From Selenomonadaceae bacterium (GTDB lineage Bacteria; Bacillota; Negativicutes; Selenomonadales; Selenomonadaceae): a DNA stretch of 64,000 nucleotides. Under the pieces are notes generated by a model that saw only the letters and a program-made list of their open reading frames with translations, ran no database searches and had not been told where the DNA came from. The position numbers and the translations under genes were made by a program. How positions within the stretch are numbered: position 1 is the stretch's first letter; each line of letters starts with the position of its first letter. Of the stretch, positions 44,821-53,173 are shown piece by piece. The DNA is taken from the NCBI GenBank assembly GCA_017428215.1, contig JAFRRH010000050.1, forward strand, positions 1 to 64,000, in the 5' to 3' direction.

Positions 44821-44895
44821 AAAAAAACGCCTCCTGACTTGGGAGGAGTTTTAATGTCTTTTAAAAGTTTAAAAGCTCGCCAAAAGCGAGCTTGA
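44821..44895 (-). terminator. Terminator region of the tRNA operon
   Basis: Minus strand hairpin AAGCTCGC-TTTTG-GCGAGCTT (44877-44895), then CTCC...GGAG followed by CGTTTTTTTT (44821-44853). The remaining bases 44673-44820 show nothing recognisable. Confidence 0.65.
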
Positions 44896-44906
44896 AAATT
44901 TCCATA

Positions 44907-44982
44907 TGGTGCCTCAGCGCGGAATCGAACCACGGACACGGGGATTTTCAGTCCCCTGCTCTACCAACTGAGCTACCGAGGC
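44907..44982 (-). tRNA. tRNA-Phe (GAA)
   Basis: Minus strand 76-nt cloverleaf with encoded CCA: acceptor GCCTCGG, D arm GCTC...GAGC, anticodon loop CTGAAAA with GAA, T loop GGTTCGATTCC. Fourth tRNA in the operon. Confidence 0.95.
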
Positions 44983-44985
44983 AAG

Positions 44986-45062
44986 TGGCGACCCGGATCG
45001 GACTTGAACCGACGACCTCCGCCGTGACAGGGCGGCATTCTAACCAACTAAACTACCGGGCC
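44986..45062 (-). tRNA. tRNA-Asp (GTC)
   Basis: Minus strand 77-nt cloverleaf with CCA: acceptor GGCCCGG, anticodon loop CTGTCAC with GTC, T loop GGTTCAAGTCC. Confidence 0.95.
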
Positions 45063-45066
45063 GTTT

Positions 45067-45141
45067 TGGTGACGCCAGCGGGATTCGAACCCACGAACCC
45101 GCCGTGAAAGGGCGGTGTCTTAACCTCTTGACGATGGCGCC
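45067..45141 (-). tRNA. tRNA-Glu (TTC)
   Basis: Minus strand 75-nt cloverleaf with CCA: acceptor GGCGCCA, anticodon loop CTTTCAC with TTC, T loop GGTTCGAATCC. Confidence 0.95.
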
Positions 45142-45145
45142 TTAT

Positions 45146-45221
45146 TGGTGATCCGCCCGGGATTTGAACCCGGGACACCCTGATTAAAAGTCAGGTGCTC
45201 TACCGACTGAGCTAGCGAATC
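45146..45221 (-). tRNA. tRNA-Lys (TTT)
   Basis: Minus strand 76-nt cloverleaf with CCA: acceptor GATTCGC, anticodon loop CTTTTAA with TTT, T loop GGTTCAAATCC. First tRNA of the operon. Confidence 0.95.
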
Positions 45222-45254
45222 ATCTTTCAAGTAATCTGTGAATCAACAGAGCAT

Positions 45255-45283
45255 AATATAGCACATATCCTAAGGCATTGCAA
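45255..45283 (-). promoter_or_regulatory. tRNA operon promoter
   Basis: Minus strand TTGCAA (45278-45283), 17 bp, TATATT (45255-45260). Confidence 0.65.
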
Positions 45284-45382
45284 GTACTTTTTAAAATTTT
45301 TTTTTAGTTCGGTTGTTGGATTGTCAAACATATGTAACCGTCAAATATATAATCATTGTCTCTCCTTCTGCCGCTCGCATTA

Positions 45383-45563
45383 TTGTCAAAATCGTTTGCT
45401 TGTGATAGTATAAAAAATAATAACGATATGCAAAATAACCAATCAACTGAATCGCAAAATTTAATAAACGTCAACCGATTAAAAAACGTTTCCTTTAACC
45501 GATGAATAAATGATGTGCTATAAATACGGTTGCTAAGCCCTCCACGGCGGAGGGAATTTTTTT
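45383..45563 (+). ncRNA. Leader or small RNA ending in a strong terminator ahead of cinA
   Basis: TTGTCA (45383-45388), 17 bp, TAGTAT (45406-45411); then about 125 bp without a convincing gene, and CCCTCC-ACGGC-GGAGGG followed by AATTTTTTT (45538-45563). The terminator is 43 bp ahead of cinA. The RNA is either a free small RNA or an attenuator; AACCG near 45497 could pair with CGGTT near 45528 as an alternative fold. A 25-codon frame at 45428 has no SD. Confidence 0.4.
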
Positions 45564-45605
45564 AAGGATAAATTTTATAAAGCTAAATACAAGGAGATAA
45601 ATTAA

Positions 45606-46406
45606 ATGGTTGTAGAAATTATCAGCGTCGGCACCGAAATTTTAATGGGCAACATCGTCAATACGAACGCACAATATTTGGCGAAGCGGTTGGCTCATCT
45701 TGGCTTAGACTGTCACTATCAGACGGTTGTCGGCGACAATCCCGCGAGGATAAAATCTGCGCTGGACGTTGCCTATTCGCGGGCGGACGCCGTGATTATG
45801 ACGGGCGGGCTTGGTCCCACTAAAGACGACTTAACTAAAGAAATGCTCATGGAATATTTCGGCAAGCGACCAGTCGTCGACGATAAAGTTTTAAATTTTT
45901 TAGAGGAACGGGCTAAGGCTCGCGGCTTCGGCAAATTATCTGACGGCATGAGAAAACAGGCGATTGTTCCGGCCGATTCACTAATTTTGTACAATCATCA
46001 CGGAACCGCGCCCGGTTGTGTCATGGAGTGCGACGGAAAAATTTGTATTCTATTGCCAGGTCCGCCGCACGAAATGCAACCTATGTTCGAGGAATGTTGC
46101 GAACTTTATCTAAACGCTAAGAGCGATAAAATTTTGGTGTCGATTATAATTAAATGCCTAAGTAAATTTGTTGCGCCAATTTCAATCGTCGGTGAATCGC
46201 CCGTTGCTGATAGATTGGCTGAACTTTTGGACGGCGTTAATCCGACTGTAGCCACCTATGCTAAAGAGGACGGCTGTATTGTACGTATTACGGCGGCGGC
46301 TAAAACTCACGACGAAGCTTTGGAAATTTTAAATCCCGTCGTCGACAAGTGCAAAGAACGCATTGGCGAGAAATTTATCAACTACATAAAAGAGGACACT
46401 GACTAA
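45606..46406 (+). CDS. cinA: CinA-like protein, N-terminal domain only
   Basis: 266 residues. MVVEIISVGTEILMGNIVNTNAQYLAKRL, MTGGLGPTKDDLTKE and LLPGPPHEMQPMF are the CinA/MoCF nucleotide-pyrophosphatase domain (COG1058). The C-terminal PncC nicotinamide deamidase domain of full-length CinA (usually ~410 residues) is absent. AAGGAG precedes the ATG. hldD follows 12 bp downstream. Confidence 0.85.
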   Translation: MVVEIISVGTEILMGNIVNTNAQYLAKRLAHLGLDCHYQTVVGDNPARIKSALDVAYSRADAVIMTGGLGPTKDDLTKEMLMEYFGKRPVVDDKVLNFLEERAKARGFGKLSDGMRKQAIVPADSLILYNHHGTAPGCVMECDGKICILLPGPPHEMQPMFEECCELYLNAKSDKILVSIIIKCLSKFVAPISIVGESPVADRLAELLDGVNPTVATYAKEDGCIVRITAAAKTHDEALEILNPVVDKCKERIGEKFINYIKEDTD

Positions 46407-46418
46407 GGAGCTGATATT

Positions 46419-47384
46419 ATGATAATTGTAACGGGCGGCGCGGGCTTTATCGGCAGTAATATCGTTCGTGCACTTAACGAACGCGGACGCACAGATATTT
46501 TAATTGTTGACGATTTGGGCGGCGGCGACAAGTATAAAAATTTAATTGGCTTGCGCTTTATGGATTATCGCCACAAAGACGATTTCCTTAAGACTTTGGA
46601 TAGCGTCGGGCAGAACGTCGAGGCGATTTTCCACGAGGGCGCGTGTTCGGACACTATGGAATATGACGTTAACTTTATGATGAGAAGCAACTACGATTAT
46701 TCCAAAGAACTTTTAAAGTTGTGCGTTCGGAAAAAAATCCCGTTTATTTATGCGTCGAGCGCGTCGGTTTACGGTTTAGGCAAAAAAGGGTTTCGCGAGG
46801 AGGAAGCTTGCGAGGCTCCGATTAATCCCTACGCATTTTCTAAGCTCATGTTCGATAGATATGTTCGGCAATTTCTCGGCAAGGTTGACAGCAAAATTAT
46901 CGGCTTGAGATATTTTAACGTTTACGGACCGCAGGAAAGTCACAAGGGAAAAATGGCGTCGATTTTCTATCAAATTTATAAACGCATGAAACTCGGCGGT
47001 GGTCCCCGACTTTTTAAGGGCACGGACGGTTACAAGGACGGCGAGCAAAAGCGCGATTTTATTTACGTTAAGGACGTGGCGAAAATTAATCTGTGGTGCT
47101 TTGATAATCCCGTCGCCAATGGAATTTACAACTGCGGCACGGGGCACGCTCACACCTTTAACGACGTGGCAAAAGCTATGATTGAGTCTATGCATTCCAA
47201 AATGCGAACGACTTATTGCGACTTCCCCGACGAACTGCGCGGCAAATATCAGAGCTACACCGAAGCCGACATGAAAAAAATTTCGGCGGCAGGATATAAG
47301 GGAGGTTTCACGAATTTTGTTATCGCCGTCGAGGAGTATTGCAAATTCTTAGAGGCTGGCGGATATTATTTACTGGGGAGGTAG
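46419..47384 (+). CDS. hldD: ADP-glyceromanno-heptose 6-epimerase
   Basis: 321 residues, extended SDR fold. NAD-binding GGAGFIGSNIV at residues 6-16, EGACSDTMEYD, SSASVYG and the catalytic YAFSK near 138-142. IIGLRYFNVYGPQESHKGKMAS is typical of HldD. It makes ADP-L-glycero-D-manno-heptose for the LPS inner core, in keeping with the WaaA-LpxK gene. Confidence 0.93.
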   Translation: MIIVTGGAGFIGSNIVRALNERGRTDILIVDDLGGGDKYKNLIGLRFMDYRHKDDFLKTLDSVGQNVEAIFHEGACSDTMEYDVNFMMRSNYDYSKELLKLCVRKKIPFIYASSASVYGLGKKGFREEEACEAPINPYAFSKLMFDRYVRQFLGKVDSKIIGLRYFNVYGPQESHKGKMASIFYQIYKRMKLGGGPRLFKGTDGYKDGEQKRDFIYVKDVAKINLWCFDNPVANGIYNCGTGHAHTFNDVAKAMIESMHSKMRTTYCDFPDELRGKYQSYTEADMKKISAAGYKGGFTNFVIAVEEYCKFLEAGGYYLLGR

Positions 47385-47386
47385 TC

Positions 47387-48040
47387 ATGAAAAAATTTTT
47401 ACTGACGTTAACGGCGTTGTTGCTTATGTCGACGACTTCTTTTGCCGCACGGAGCGAAATATCTTTCATAGACGCCGGATCGGGGAGCGATGAATTGTCT
47501 GTAATGACTGCGCTCATGCAACGGCAAACGAACAGAGATTTTGTTGACAGAGATTTAACGACTGTTCAACTTGCAAAAATTCTTTGGGCGGCGAATGGCA
47601 ACAATCGCCTCAATGGCAAGCGCGTCAATCCTGCCGCGTTGGGTGTTTATTCCGTTGAAGTATACGCCGTCACTAAAGAGGGCATTTACCTTTACGACCC
47701 CGACAATTACAAGCTCAAGTTGATTACCGAAGGCGACTATCGCGCAGCCACGACGACCGGTCAAAGTTTCGTAAGCAAGGCTGGGCTTAATCTGGTTTAC
47801 GTAGAGACGCCTGAAGTTTGGAAAAATGCAAAACATACGCCGCCGCCGCGTGATCGTCAAATCGCTTTTGCAAACATATATGTCGGCGCAATGATTCAAA
47901 GCGTCGCACTCACTGCGCAGACTGAAGGCTTAGGAAATTGCGTGCGTGGTTCAATTAATCGCGACGAGTTCAAAAAGGTTGCTAAACTCTCTGACGATAA
48001 AAATATTCTCCTCGCGCAAAGTGTAGGCTACATAAAATAA
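47387..48040 (+). CDS. Exported nitroreductase-fold protein
   Basis: 217 residues from ATG 47387 after GGGGAGG, 2 bp behind hldD. Signal peptide KKFLLTLTALLLMSTTSFA. Then a nitroreductase-like domain: MQRQTNRDFVDRDLTTVQLAKILWAANGNNRLNG, VNPAALGVYSVEVYAV and ALTAQTEGLGNCVRG. Secreted members resemble SagB/ThcOx-like FMN proteins. Substrate unknown. Confidence 0.8.
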   Translation: MKKFLLTLTALLLMSTTSFAARSEISFIDAGSGSDELSVMTALMQRQTNRDFVDRDLTTVQLAKILWAANGNNRLNGKRVNPAALGVYSVEVYAVTKEGIYLYDPDNYKLKLITEGDYRAATTTGQSFVSKAGLNLVYVETPEVWKNAKHTPPPRDRQIAFANIYVGAMIQSVALTAQTEGLGNCVRGSINRDEFKKVAKLSDDKNILLAQSVGYIK

Positions 48041-48058
48041 TTTTTGGGAGGTGTTTTC

Positions 48059-48760
48059 ATGATAAAAAAATTTTTTGGCGTGATTCTTTTGCTGGCGATT
48101 ATGAGTTTGTCGCAAGTTGTTTCCGCAGAAAAGACTGACTGGTTTGACAGGAATTTTAACTTCCGCAATATCCGAACGGTCATTGTTTTCGACTTGACGA
48201 CTAATCAAGGTAGCGACTACGGCGGCTCAATCGCTCTTCGCAACATGCAGGATACTTTTATCCAAAATGCTCAAAAAAATCTTAGGTGCAATGTTATAAC
48301 GGAGGCGGAAGCGCGTCGAGAACTCGGCTATCAGCTCGGCATGAATTTGGATTCGCTTGCTTATTCTAATCCTGTGCAGGCTCGAAAAGTCATGATAGAC
48401 AATGCCTATCGAATTGCCGACGCTGGAGTTTTCGCTAACGTTGACGCTTGGGAAAATAATTATTACATTGAGCCGGAGCATACCGTTTGGGAGTCTAAAA
48501 AAGAATCATACACTTACTACGATCATCACGGCAGACGCCACACGGAAACGCGCTATATCCAAGTGCCTGTGACTTATCCGCCGCGCCGCGTGGACGTGTC
48601 GACAATTCAAATGACTTTACAAGTTTACGAAGCTCGACGCGGTGAAATGATTTTTGCTCGTAAAGATGTTCGCGACCGCCAAGATTATCAAGCGCAAAAG
48701 GGCATGTTCGGCAGAATTTGCAATTCGTTCTTTGAAGACTTCAACAAAAAGATTCGTTAA
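48059..48760 (+). CDS. Secreted protein of unknown function
   Basis: 233 residues from ATG 48059 after GGGAGG. Signal peptide IKKFFGVILLLAIMSLSQVVSA. No family recognised. An N-terminal strand NIRTVIVFDLTTNQG and a C-terminal YEARRGEMIFARKDVRDRQDYQAQKG suggest an alpha/beta periplasmic protein; a His/Tyr-rich segment (YYDHHGRRHTETRYI) lies near 150-165. Between an exported nitroreductase and another secreted protein. Confidence 0.6.
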   Translation: MIKKFFGVILLLAIMSLSQVVSAEKTDWFDRNFNFRNIRTVIVFDLTTNQGSDYGGSIALRNMQDTFIQNAQKNLRCNVITEAEARRELGYQLGMNLDSLAYSNPVQARKVMIDNAYRIADAGVFANVDAWENNYYIEPEHTVWESKKESYTYYDHHGRRHTETRYIQVPVTYPPRRVDVSTIQMTLQVYEARRGEMIFARKDVRDRQDYQAQKGMFGRICNSFFEDFNKKIR

Positions 48761-48779
48761 CATTTAAGGAGGGTTTTTA

Positions 48780-49700
48780 ATGAAAAAATTTTTTGGCTTA
48801 TGCGCGGCGTTGTTAATGCTGTGCGCGGTGATTTTCCCTGCGAAGACATTCGCGGCGGACGATCCGAACTCGGAGGGCATTAAAGCTTTTCGCGAGGCGT
48901 TAACGTCTTATTCGGCAGACAAAGAGAAAGTTTTCCGCCAGGATATTATGTTCGCGTCTCCATATGTTCAAGCCGAATTGGACTTCTTCGGCACCACTGA
49001 TAAAAATACTTTCAAGTCGACGGGCGATTTTACGCTCTGGATTGAAAATGAAGACGGCTCCACCACCGAAAAGACTATTCCCTTTTACATGACGCAAAAC
49101 GGCAAAGACATGACGATTTATTTCAAGGCTGATAAAAATTGGGAAAAATTCACCGCTCCGAGCCTTGCCGCCGATATTATGGACATGATTGCTACTCCGA
49201 CGCCCGAAGAGGTTGAGGAAATAATTGACGACACCAAAGAAGTTACGATTTTGCAGGAAAATGAAAACCGCCGCATTATGTTAATCACACTCGACGGCAA
49301 CCGCATGGCAGATTCTCTCAAGGCAAAGTCTGAAGCAAATCCCGACTCGACCGCCGATCCAATTCAAGAAACTGCTGTAAATTATTTCGATACCGCGTTG
49401 CGCAATGCTAACGTTTGGTATATGTGGACGATTGACAAGCGCGATTGGCATTCCGTCGCTATGCAATATCATTTTTCGGGGATTATTCAAGAGCTGGCAC
49501 GCGCCGCACTCAACGATCCAAGTAAACAGTGGCCTGACGAAATTAGCCAACTCCTCGAAACGATTGCTTACTACAGCGAAATTCGCGCTTACACAACTTA
49601 TCCTTCCAACCCCGCCGTTATGAAAAAATTTGAAATCCCTAAAAATGTTCTCAAGGCAAAAGATGTTGAAAGTTTAGCCTCATCAATCACAACAAAATAA
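48780..49700 (+). CDS. Secreted protein of unknown function
   Basis: 306 residues with signal peptide KKFFGLCAALLMLCAVIFPAKTFA. Residues ~30-190 look beta-rich (FTLWIENEDGSTTEKTIPFYMTQNGKDMTIYFKADKNWEKF), like periplasmic lipid- or lipoprotein-binding folds, but no family is assigned. AAGGAGGG precedes the ATG. Probably cotranscribed with the previous gene (19 bp gap). Confidence 0.6.
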   Translation: MKKFFGLCAALLMLCAVIFPAKTFAADDPNSEGIKAFREALTSYSADKEKVFRQDIMFASPYVQAELDFFGTTDKNTFKSTGDFTLWIENEDGSTTEKTIPFYMTQNGKDMTIYFKADKNWEKFTAPSLAADIMDMIATPTPEEVEEIIDDTKEVTILQENENRRIMLITLDGNRMADSLKAKSEANPDSTADPIQETAVNYFDTALRNANVWYMWTIDKRDWHSVAMQYHFSGIIQELARAALNDPSKQWPDEISQLLETIAYYSEIRAYTTYPSNPAVMKKFEIPKNVLKAKDVESLASSITTK

Positions 49701-49721
49701 AAACTAATAAGCTAACAAGAA

Positions 49722-49761
49722 AGTCGGAGGCTTGCGAAGGTCTCCGACTTAATTTTTAAGA
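49722..49761 (+). terminator. Terminator after the secreted-protein operon
   Basis: AGTCGGAG...CTCCGACT stem followed by TAATTTTT. Confidence 0.8.
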
Positions 49762-49775
49762 AAGGTCGTGTCTAT

Positions 49776-50297
49776 ATGGAAATGTTAGAAGTTATGCTTT
49801 CGCGCAGAAGTGTTCGCCGTTACACCGATGAAAAAATTTCCGACGAACAGTTAAAACAAATTGTAAGCGCGGCATTGCTTGCGCCGAGTGGTCACTCAAA
49901 ATATCCCTGCGAGTTTATTGTAGTTAAAAACCGTGAACTACTCGACAAGATGTCGCATTGTCGCAAGGGCGTCGCCAAAATGTTGGAAGGTGCAGCGGCG
50001 GCAGTCGTCGTCATTGCCGATAAAGATAAATCTGATACGTTCGTTGAGGATTCTTGCGTGGCGATGATGAGCATGGAACTTTTAGCGACTTCGCTGGGCA
50101 TTGGCAACTGCTGGATTCAAGTGCGCAATCGCGAGGCGGAAGATGATTCGCCGAGTGAAACTTATCTGCGCGGCATTTTAAATTTCACCGAAAATTTTGC
50201 TTGCCAATCAATTTTATCTTTAGGTTATCCCGCTAAACCTCCTAAAGCTCGCGAACTCGACAAGCTCAACTTTGATAAAGTTTACTACAGAGAATAA
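49776..50297 (+). CDS. Nitroreductase family protein
   Basis: 173 residues. FMN-binding SRRSVRRYTDEKISDEQLKQIV (residues 8-29), LLAPSGHSKYPCEFIVV, and LATSLGIGNCWIQVR near 105-120, ending LGYPAKPPKAR. A cytoplasmic NAD(P)H-dependent flavin reductase of quinones or nitro compounds. AAAGGTCG precedes the ATG; the stop abuts the convergent DUF1858 gene. Confidence 0.9.
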   Translation: MEMLEVMLSRRSVRRYTDEKISDEQLKQIVSAALLAPSGHSKYPCEFIVVKNRELLDKMSHCRKGVAKMLEGAAAAVVVIADKDKSDTFVEDSCVAMMSMELLATSLGIGNCWIQVRNREAEDDSPSETYLRGILNFTENFACQSILSLGYPAKPPKARELDKLNFDKVYYRE

Positions 50298-50537
50298 TTA
50301 CCTAGCCGCGACGCCCGCAAGTTCAGCGTCAGCCTCGTCGCTTGCGTCAGCGATTTCGTTCAGAGCCTCAACCAATTTATCGGGGTCAATGCCGTGAACT
50401 AATGCGCCTTCCTCTATGCTTTCAAATTGCGCCACGTGACAGCCAAAACAACCCATGCCAGCATACATAAAAACCATAGCGGTATCGGGATAATTTTGAA
50501 CGACTTCTATTATGTTCATGTCTTTTGTAATTTTCAT
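50298..50537 (-). CDS. DUF1858 protein (hybrid-cluster-associated redox domain)
   Basis: 79 residues: MKITKDMNIIEVVQNYPDTAMVF, then GMGCFGCHVAQFESIEEGALVHGID. This is the DUF1858 pattern with a CxxC pair (C32/C35), often found beside hybrid cluster proteins. A disulfide or metal-binding role is inferred. The C-terminal Ala/Asp/Glu-rich tail is not conserved. Confidence 0.88.
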   Translation of the reverse strand: MKITKDMNIIEVVQNYPDTAMVFMYAGMGCFGCHVAQFESIEEGALVHGIDPDKLVEALNEIADASDEADAELAGVAAR

Positions 50538-50683
50538 GAGAATTCCCCCTTTGAATTGCCAAAAATTATATCACCTCAATTTTCAGCGTCAATGAATTTA
50601 TGCTGAAAAATTTTTTTGTGAAAGCTAAAGGAAATTTCTTTTGCAGGGCGAAGTAAGGATAAAATAGTTTAAGGAGCGAGGAG

Positions 50684-51625
50684 ATGTTAACCTTTGAGCA
50701 CAAAAGCGTTATGCTCGACGAAGTTTTAACCGCACTTGACGTTAAGCCGGACGGAATTTATCTGGATTGCACATTGGGCGGCGCAGGGCACGCAAAAGCT
50801 ATAGGTGAACGTCTCAACGAACGCGGCTTGATTATCGGAATTGACCAAGACGAAGACGCAATCGCCGCCGCTAAAGAAAATTTATCGGGCTTGGCTTGCG
50901 GAGTAAAAATTTCACGAGGCAATTTCAGCGAACTCGATAAAATCCTCGACGAATTCGGCATTGATAAAGTTGACGGCGCGATTTTCGACTTAGGAGTTTC
51001 GTCGCACCAGATTGACACGGCGGAACGCGGTTTTTCCTACATGCACGACGCCCCGCTTGATATGCGCATGGATAGACGCCAAACTTTAACGGCTTATGAC
51101 GTGATTAATCGCTACGACGAATACCGCTTGATAAAAATTTTTCGCGAATACGGCGAGGAAAGATTTTCAAAGCGAATCGCCGCCGCCATTTGTCAAGCAA
51201 GAAAAATTTCTCCGATTAATACGACCGGTGAACTCGTAAAGCTCCTTGAAAAAAACGTTCCGCACACCAAAAACGGCGGACATCCCGCTAAAAGAATTTT
51301 TCAGGCGATTAGGATTGAAGTCAACGGCGAACTCGAAATTTTAGAGACTTCAATAAAAAAAGCCGTCGAACGTCTAAATATCGGCGGAAGAATTGTGGTT
51401 ATAACTTTTCACTCGCTCGAAGATAGAATCGTTAAGGAAACTTTCAAGACGCTTGCGCAAGGTTGCATTTGCCCGAAAAATTTTCCCGTGTGCGTCTGCA
51501 ATCACAAGCCAACGATTAAAATTCTCGGCAAAGCCAAAACTCCCACGCCAAACGAAATAAACTTTAACAGCCGCGCTAAGTCTGCTAAGTTGCGCGTCGC
51601 TGAAAAGCTTGATGGCGTATCTTAA
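50684..51625 (+). CDS. rsmH: 16S rRNA (cytosine-1402-N4)-methyltransferase
   Basis: 313 residues. HKSVMLDEVLTAL (residues 6-18), SAM-binding YLDCTLGGAGHAKAI, DLGVSSHQID, RGFSYMHDAPLDMRMD and FHSLEDRIVKETF are RsmH hallmarks. It methylates C1402 of 16S rRNA and usually opens the dcw cluster. Here only an FtsL-like gene follows. Confidence 0.95.
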   Translation: MLTFEHKSVMLDEVLTALDVKPDGIYLDCTLGGAGHAKAIGERLNERGLIIGIDQDEDAIAAAKENLSGLACGVKISRGNFSELDKILDEFGIDKVDGAIFDLGVSSHQIDTAERGFSYMHDAPLDMRMDRRQTLTAYDVINRYDEYRLIKIFREYGEERFSKRIAAAICQARKISPINTTGELVKLLEKNVPHTKNGGHPAKRIFQAIRIEVNGELEILETSIKKAVERLNIGGRIVVITFHSLEDRIVKETFKTLAQGCICPKNFPVCVCNHKPTIKILGKAKTPTPNEINFNSRAKSAKLRVAEKLDGVS

Positions 51626-51658
51626 ATAAATTTTCAGAGCAATCTAAGGAGGAATACT

Positions 51659-52018
51659 ATGGACATAAAACGTAAGATAAAACCTTCAGAACAGCGAGAA
51701 GTCGCCGCTAACGAAGCCGAATTGACACTGATTAAAGGTCGTCCGCGTCTCAATCATCTTTTGCGGTCGCGTTGCAGAGTCGCTTTTGTAGTTTTCGCGA
51801 TTTTGGCTATGGCAGTCGTAATTCGTAGCGGTATCAGCGCAAGTCGCGGTTATGCTCTTGTCGCCACTCAAACTCAAGCTCAACAACTCGAATTGGAAAA
51901 TGAACGGCTCCGCGTAGAAATTGCACAACTTAAATCGCCACAAAGGATTAAACAAATCGCCGAAGAAGAATTGGGCATGATCGTCCCGCGCAAAATGTAT
52001 TTCTCGCACGATAGATAA
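51659..52018 (+). CDS. ftsL: FtsL-like cell-division protein
   Basis: 119 residues: a basic cytoplasmic N-terminus, one membrane helix (VAFVVFAILAMAVVIRSGI, ~43-61) and an extracytoplasmic leucine-zipper coiled coil (QAQQLELENERLRVEIAQLKSPQRIKQIAEEELGM). FtsL scaffolds septal peptidoglycan synthesis with FtsB/FtsQ. Position after rsmH supports the call; no ftsI follows. Confidence 0.85.
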   Translation: MDIKRKIKPSEQREVAANEAELTLIKGRPRLNHLLRSRCRVAFVVFAILAMAVVIRSGISASRGYALVATQTQAQQLELENERLRVEIAQLKSPQRIKQIAEEELGMIVPRKMYFSHDR

Positions 52019-52027
52019 CAAACTTAA

Positions 52028-52063
52028 AAGCTCCCTCACATTACAAATCACGAGGGAGCTTTT
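52028..52063 (+). terminator. Terminator after ftsL
   Basis: AAGCTCCCTC...GAGGGAGCTT stem followed by TTACTTT. Confidence 0.75.
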
Positions 52064-52078
52064 ACTTTGCAAAAAATT

Positions 52079-52471
52079 TTACTTGCGGCGAGCTTTGTAA
52101 GGCGTGAATTCCTCAAGCTTCATAACTTTGGTATTGCCCTTCATGTCAGCTAAAATAATCTCTTGCACGTTGAATTCAAGCAAAAATTTATGGTTAAGCT
52201 CGTCGGGCATATATGTTCCGTCAATATCGGCGACAACCGAAATTGCATCAAACTCGCGCTTGCCCTCCGAAATCGCCTTTGCCATTACAACAACTTCAGC
52301 GGGCAATTTGTATTCGGGAACAACGCTATCAATCGCGCAACCGCTATAAAGTGTGCCGTCCGCCGCCAAAAGACATGCGCCCGTTGCCAATGAGCCGTGC
52401 TCGACGTAAGCATTGCGCATTGCGTCAATCGCCGTCCGTACAATCGTATCAATAATGTCGTAATTCATCAA
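52079..52471 (-). CDS. Cytidine-deaminase-fold protein without zinc ligands
   Basis: 130 residues. TGACLLAADGTLYSGCAIDSV (residues ~36-56) and AKAISEGKREFDAISVVAD match the cytidine deaminase core. The active-site (C/H)AE becomes PAE and the PCGxCRQ motif becomes MPDELNH, so all zinc-binding residues are gone and deamination is not expected. The C-terminal FNVQEIILADMKGNTK strand is retained. AAGGAGG precedes the ATG. Possibly a nucleoside-binding or structural protein. Confidence 0.65.
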   Translation of the reverse strand: MMNYDIIDTIVRTAIDAMRNAYVEHGSLATGACLLAADGTLYSGCAIDSVVPEYKLPAEVVVMAKAISEGKREFDAISVVADIDGTYMPDELNHKFLLEFNVQEIILADMKGNTKVMKLEEFTPYKARRK

Positions 52472-52485
52472 AAAACCTCCTTAAA

Positions 52486-53151
52486 TTAATTTACGTCGAC
52501 GCTTATCACGCCGTCAATCCGCTTTACCGCGTCCAAAACTATTACATTCTTTAAGGCGCGGTGATTATAAACTTCCATTTCGATTATCAGCGTGTCCGTC
52601 GTGTCGTCGTCCGCTTTAACTTTGACGTCGCGTATTTTTAACTGTAAATCGTCAATACACGAGCTGATATGCATGAGTTGTCCAGGCTTGTCTTTCGTGT
52701 GGATTCTAATGAGCAAATTTTTTTCGTGCATAACCCATTCATCAATACGCGATAAAGTTCCGAGCGTCGCAAAAATTAATGCCGTCGTGAAAAGTGCGCC
52801 CGAATAATAGCCCGCGCCGACTGCAAGCCCGACGCCCGACACTACCCAAAGACTTGCCGCCGTTGTCAAGCCCGTAACGGTTAAGCCTTCCTTCATGATT
52901 GCGCCCGCGCCTAAAAAGCCTATGCCGCTGACAACTTGCGCCGCCAATCGTGCAGGGTCTGCGTTCGTGCGTCCCTCGACATGGAAATAAAGTGCCTCGC
53001 TCAAAACCATAATCAAACACGAGCCTAGACAAACTAAAGCATTTGTCCGCAAGCCCGCCGATTTCCGCCGACTTTGCCGCTCATAGCCGATTATACCGCC
53101 CAATACGCACGCCAATGTTAACCTTAAAAATAATTCCCACTCCGAAACCAA
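52486..53151 (-). CDS. MgtC/SapB family membrane protein
   Basis: 221 residues. Four to five membrane helices with the MgtC signature LACVLGGIIGYERQSRRKSAGLRTNALVCLGS (residues 13-44), GIGFLGAGAIMKEG and GLTTAASLWVVSGVGLAVGAGYY, then a C-terminal ACT-like domain (LLIRIHTKDKPGQLMHI). MgtC proteins are linked to Mg2+ limitation and ATP-synthase control; transport itself is unproven. Confidence 0.88.
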   Translation of the reverse strand: MVSEWELFLRLTLACVLGGIIGYERQSRRKSAGLRTNALVCLGSCLIMVLSEALYFHVEGRTNADPARLAAQVVSGIGFLGAGAIMKEGLTVTGLTTAASLWVVSGVGLAVGAGYYSGALFTTALIFATLGTLSRIDEWVMHEKNLLIRIHTKDKPGQLMHISSCIDDLQLKIRDVKVKADDDTTDTLIIEMEVYNHRALKNVIVLDAVKRIDGVISVDVN

Positions 53152-53173
53152 ATATCACACCTCTTAGGCAATG

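Noticed and set aside
45428..45505. A 25-codon frame upstream of cinA as a possible leader peptide
   Set aside because: No ribosome-binding site and no regulatory codon run; kept only as part of the RNA feature.
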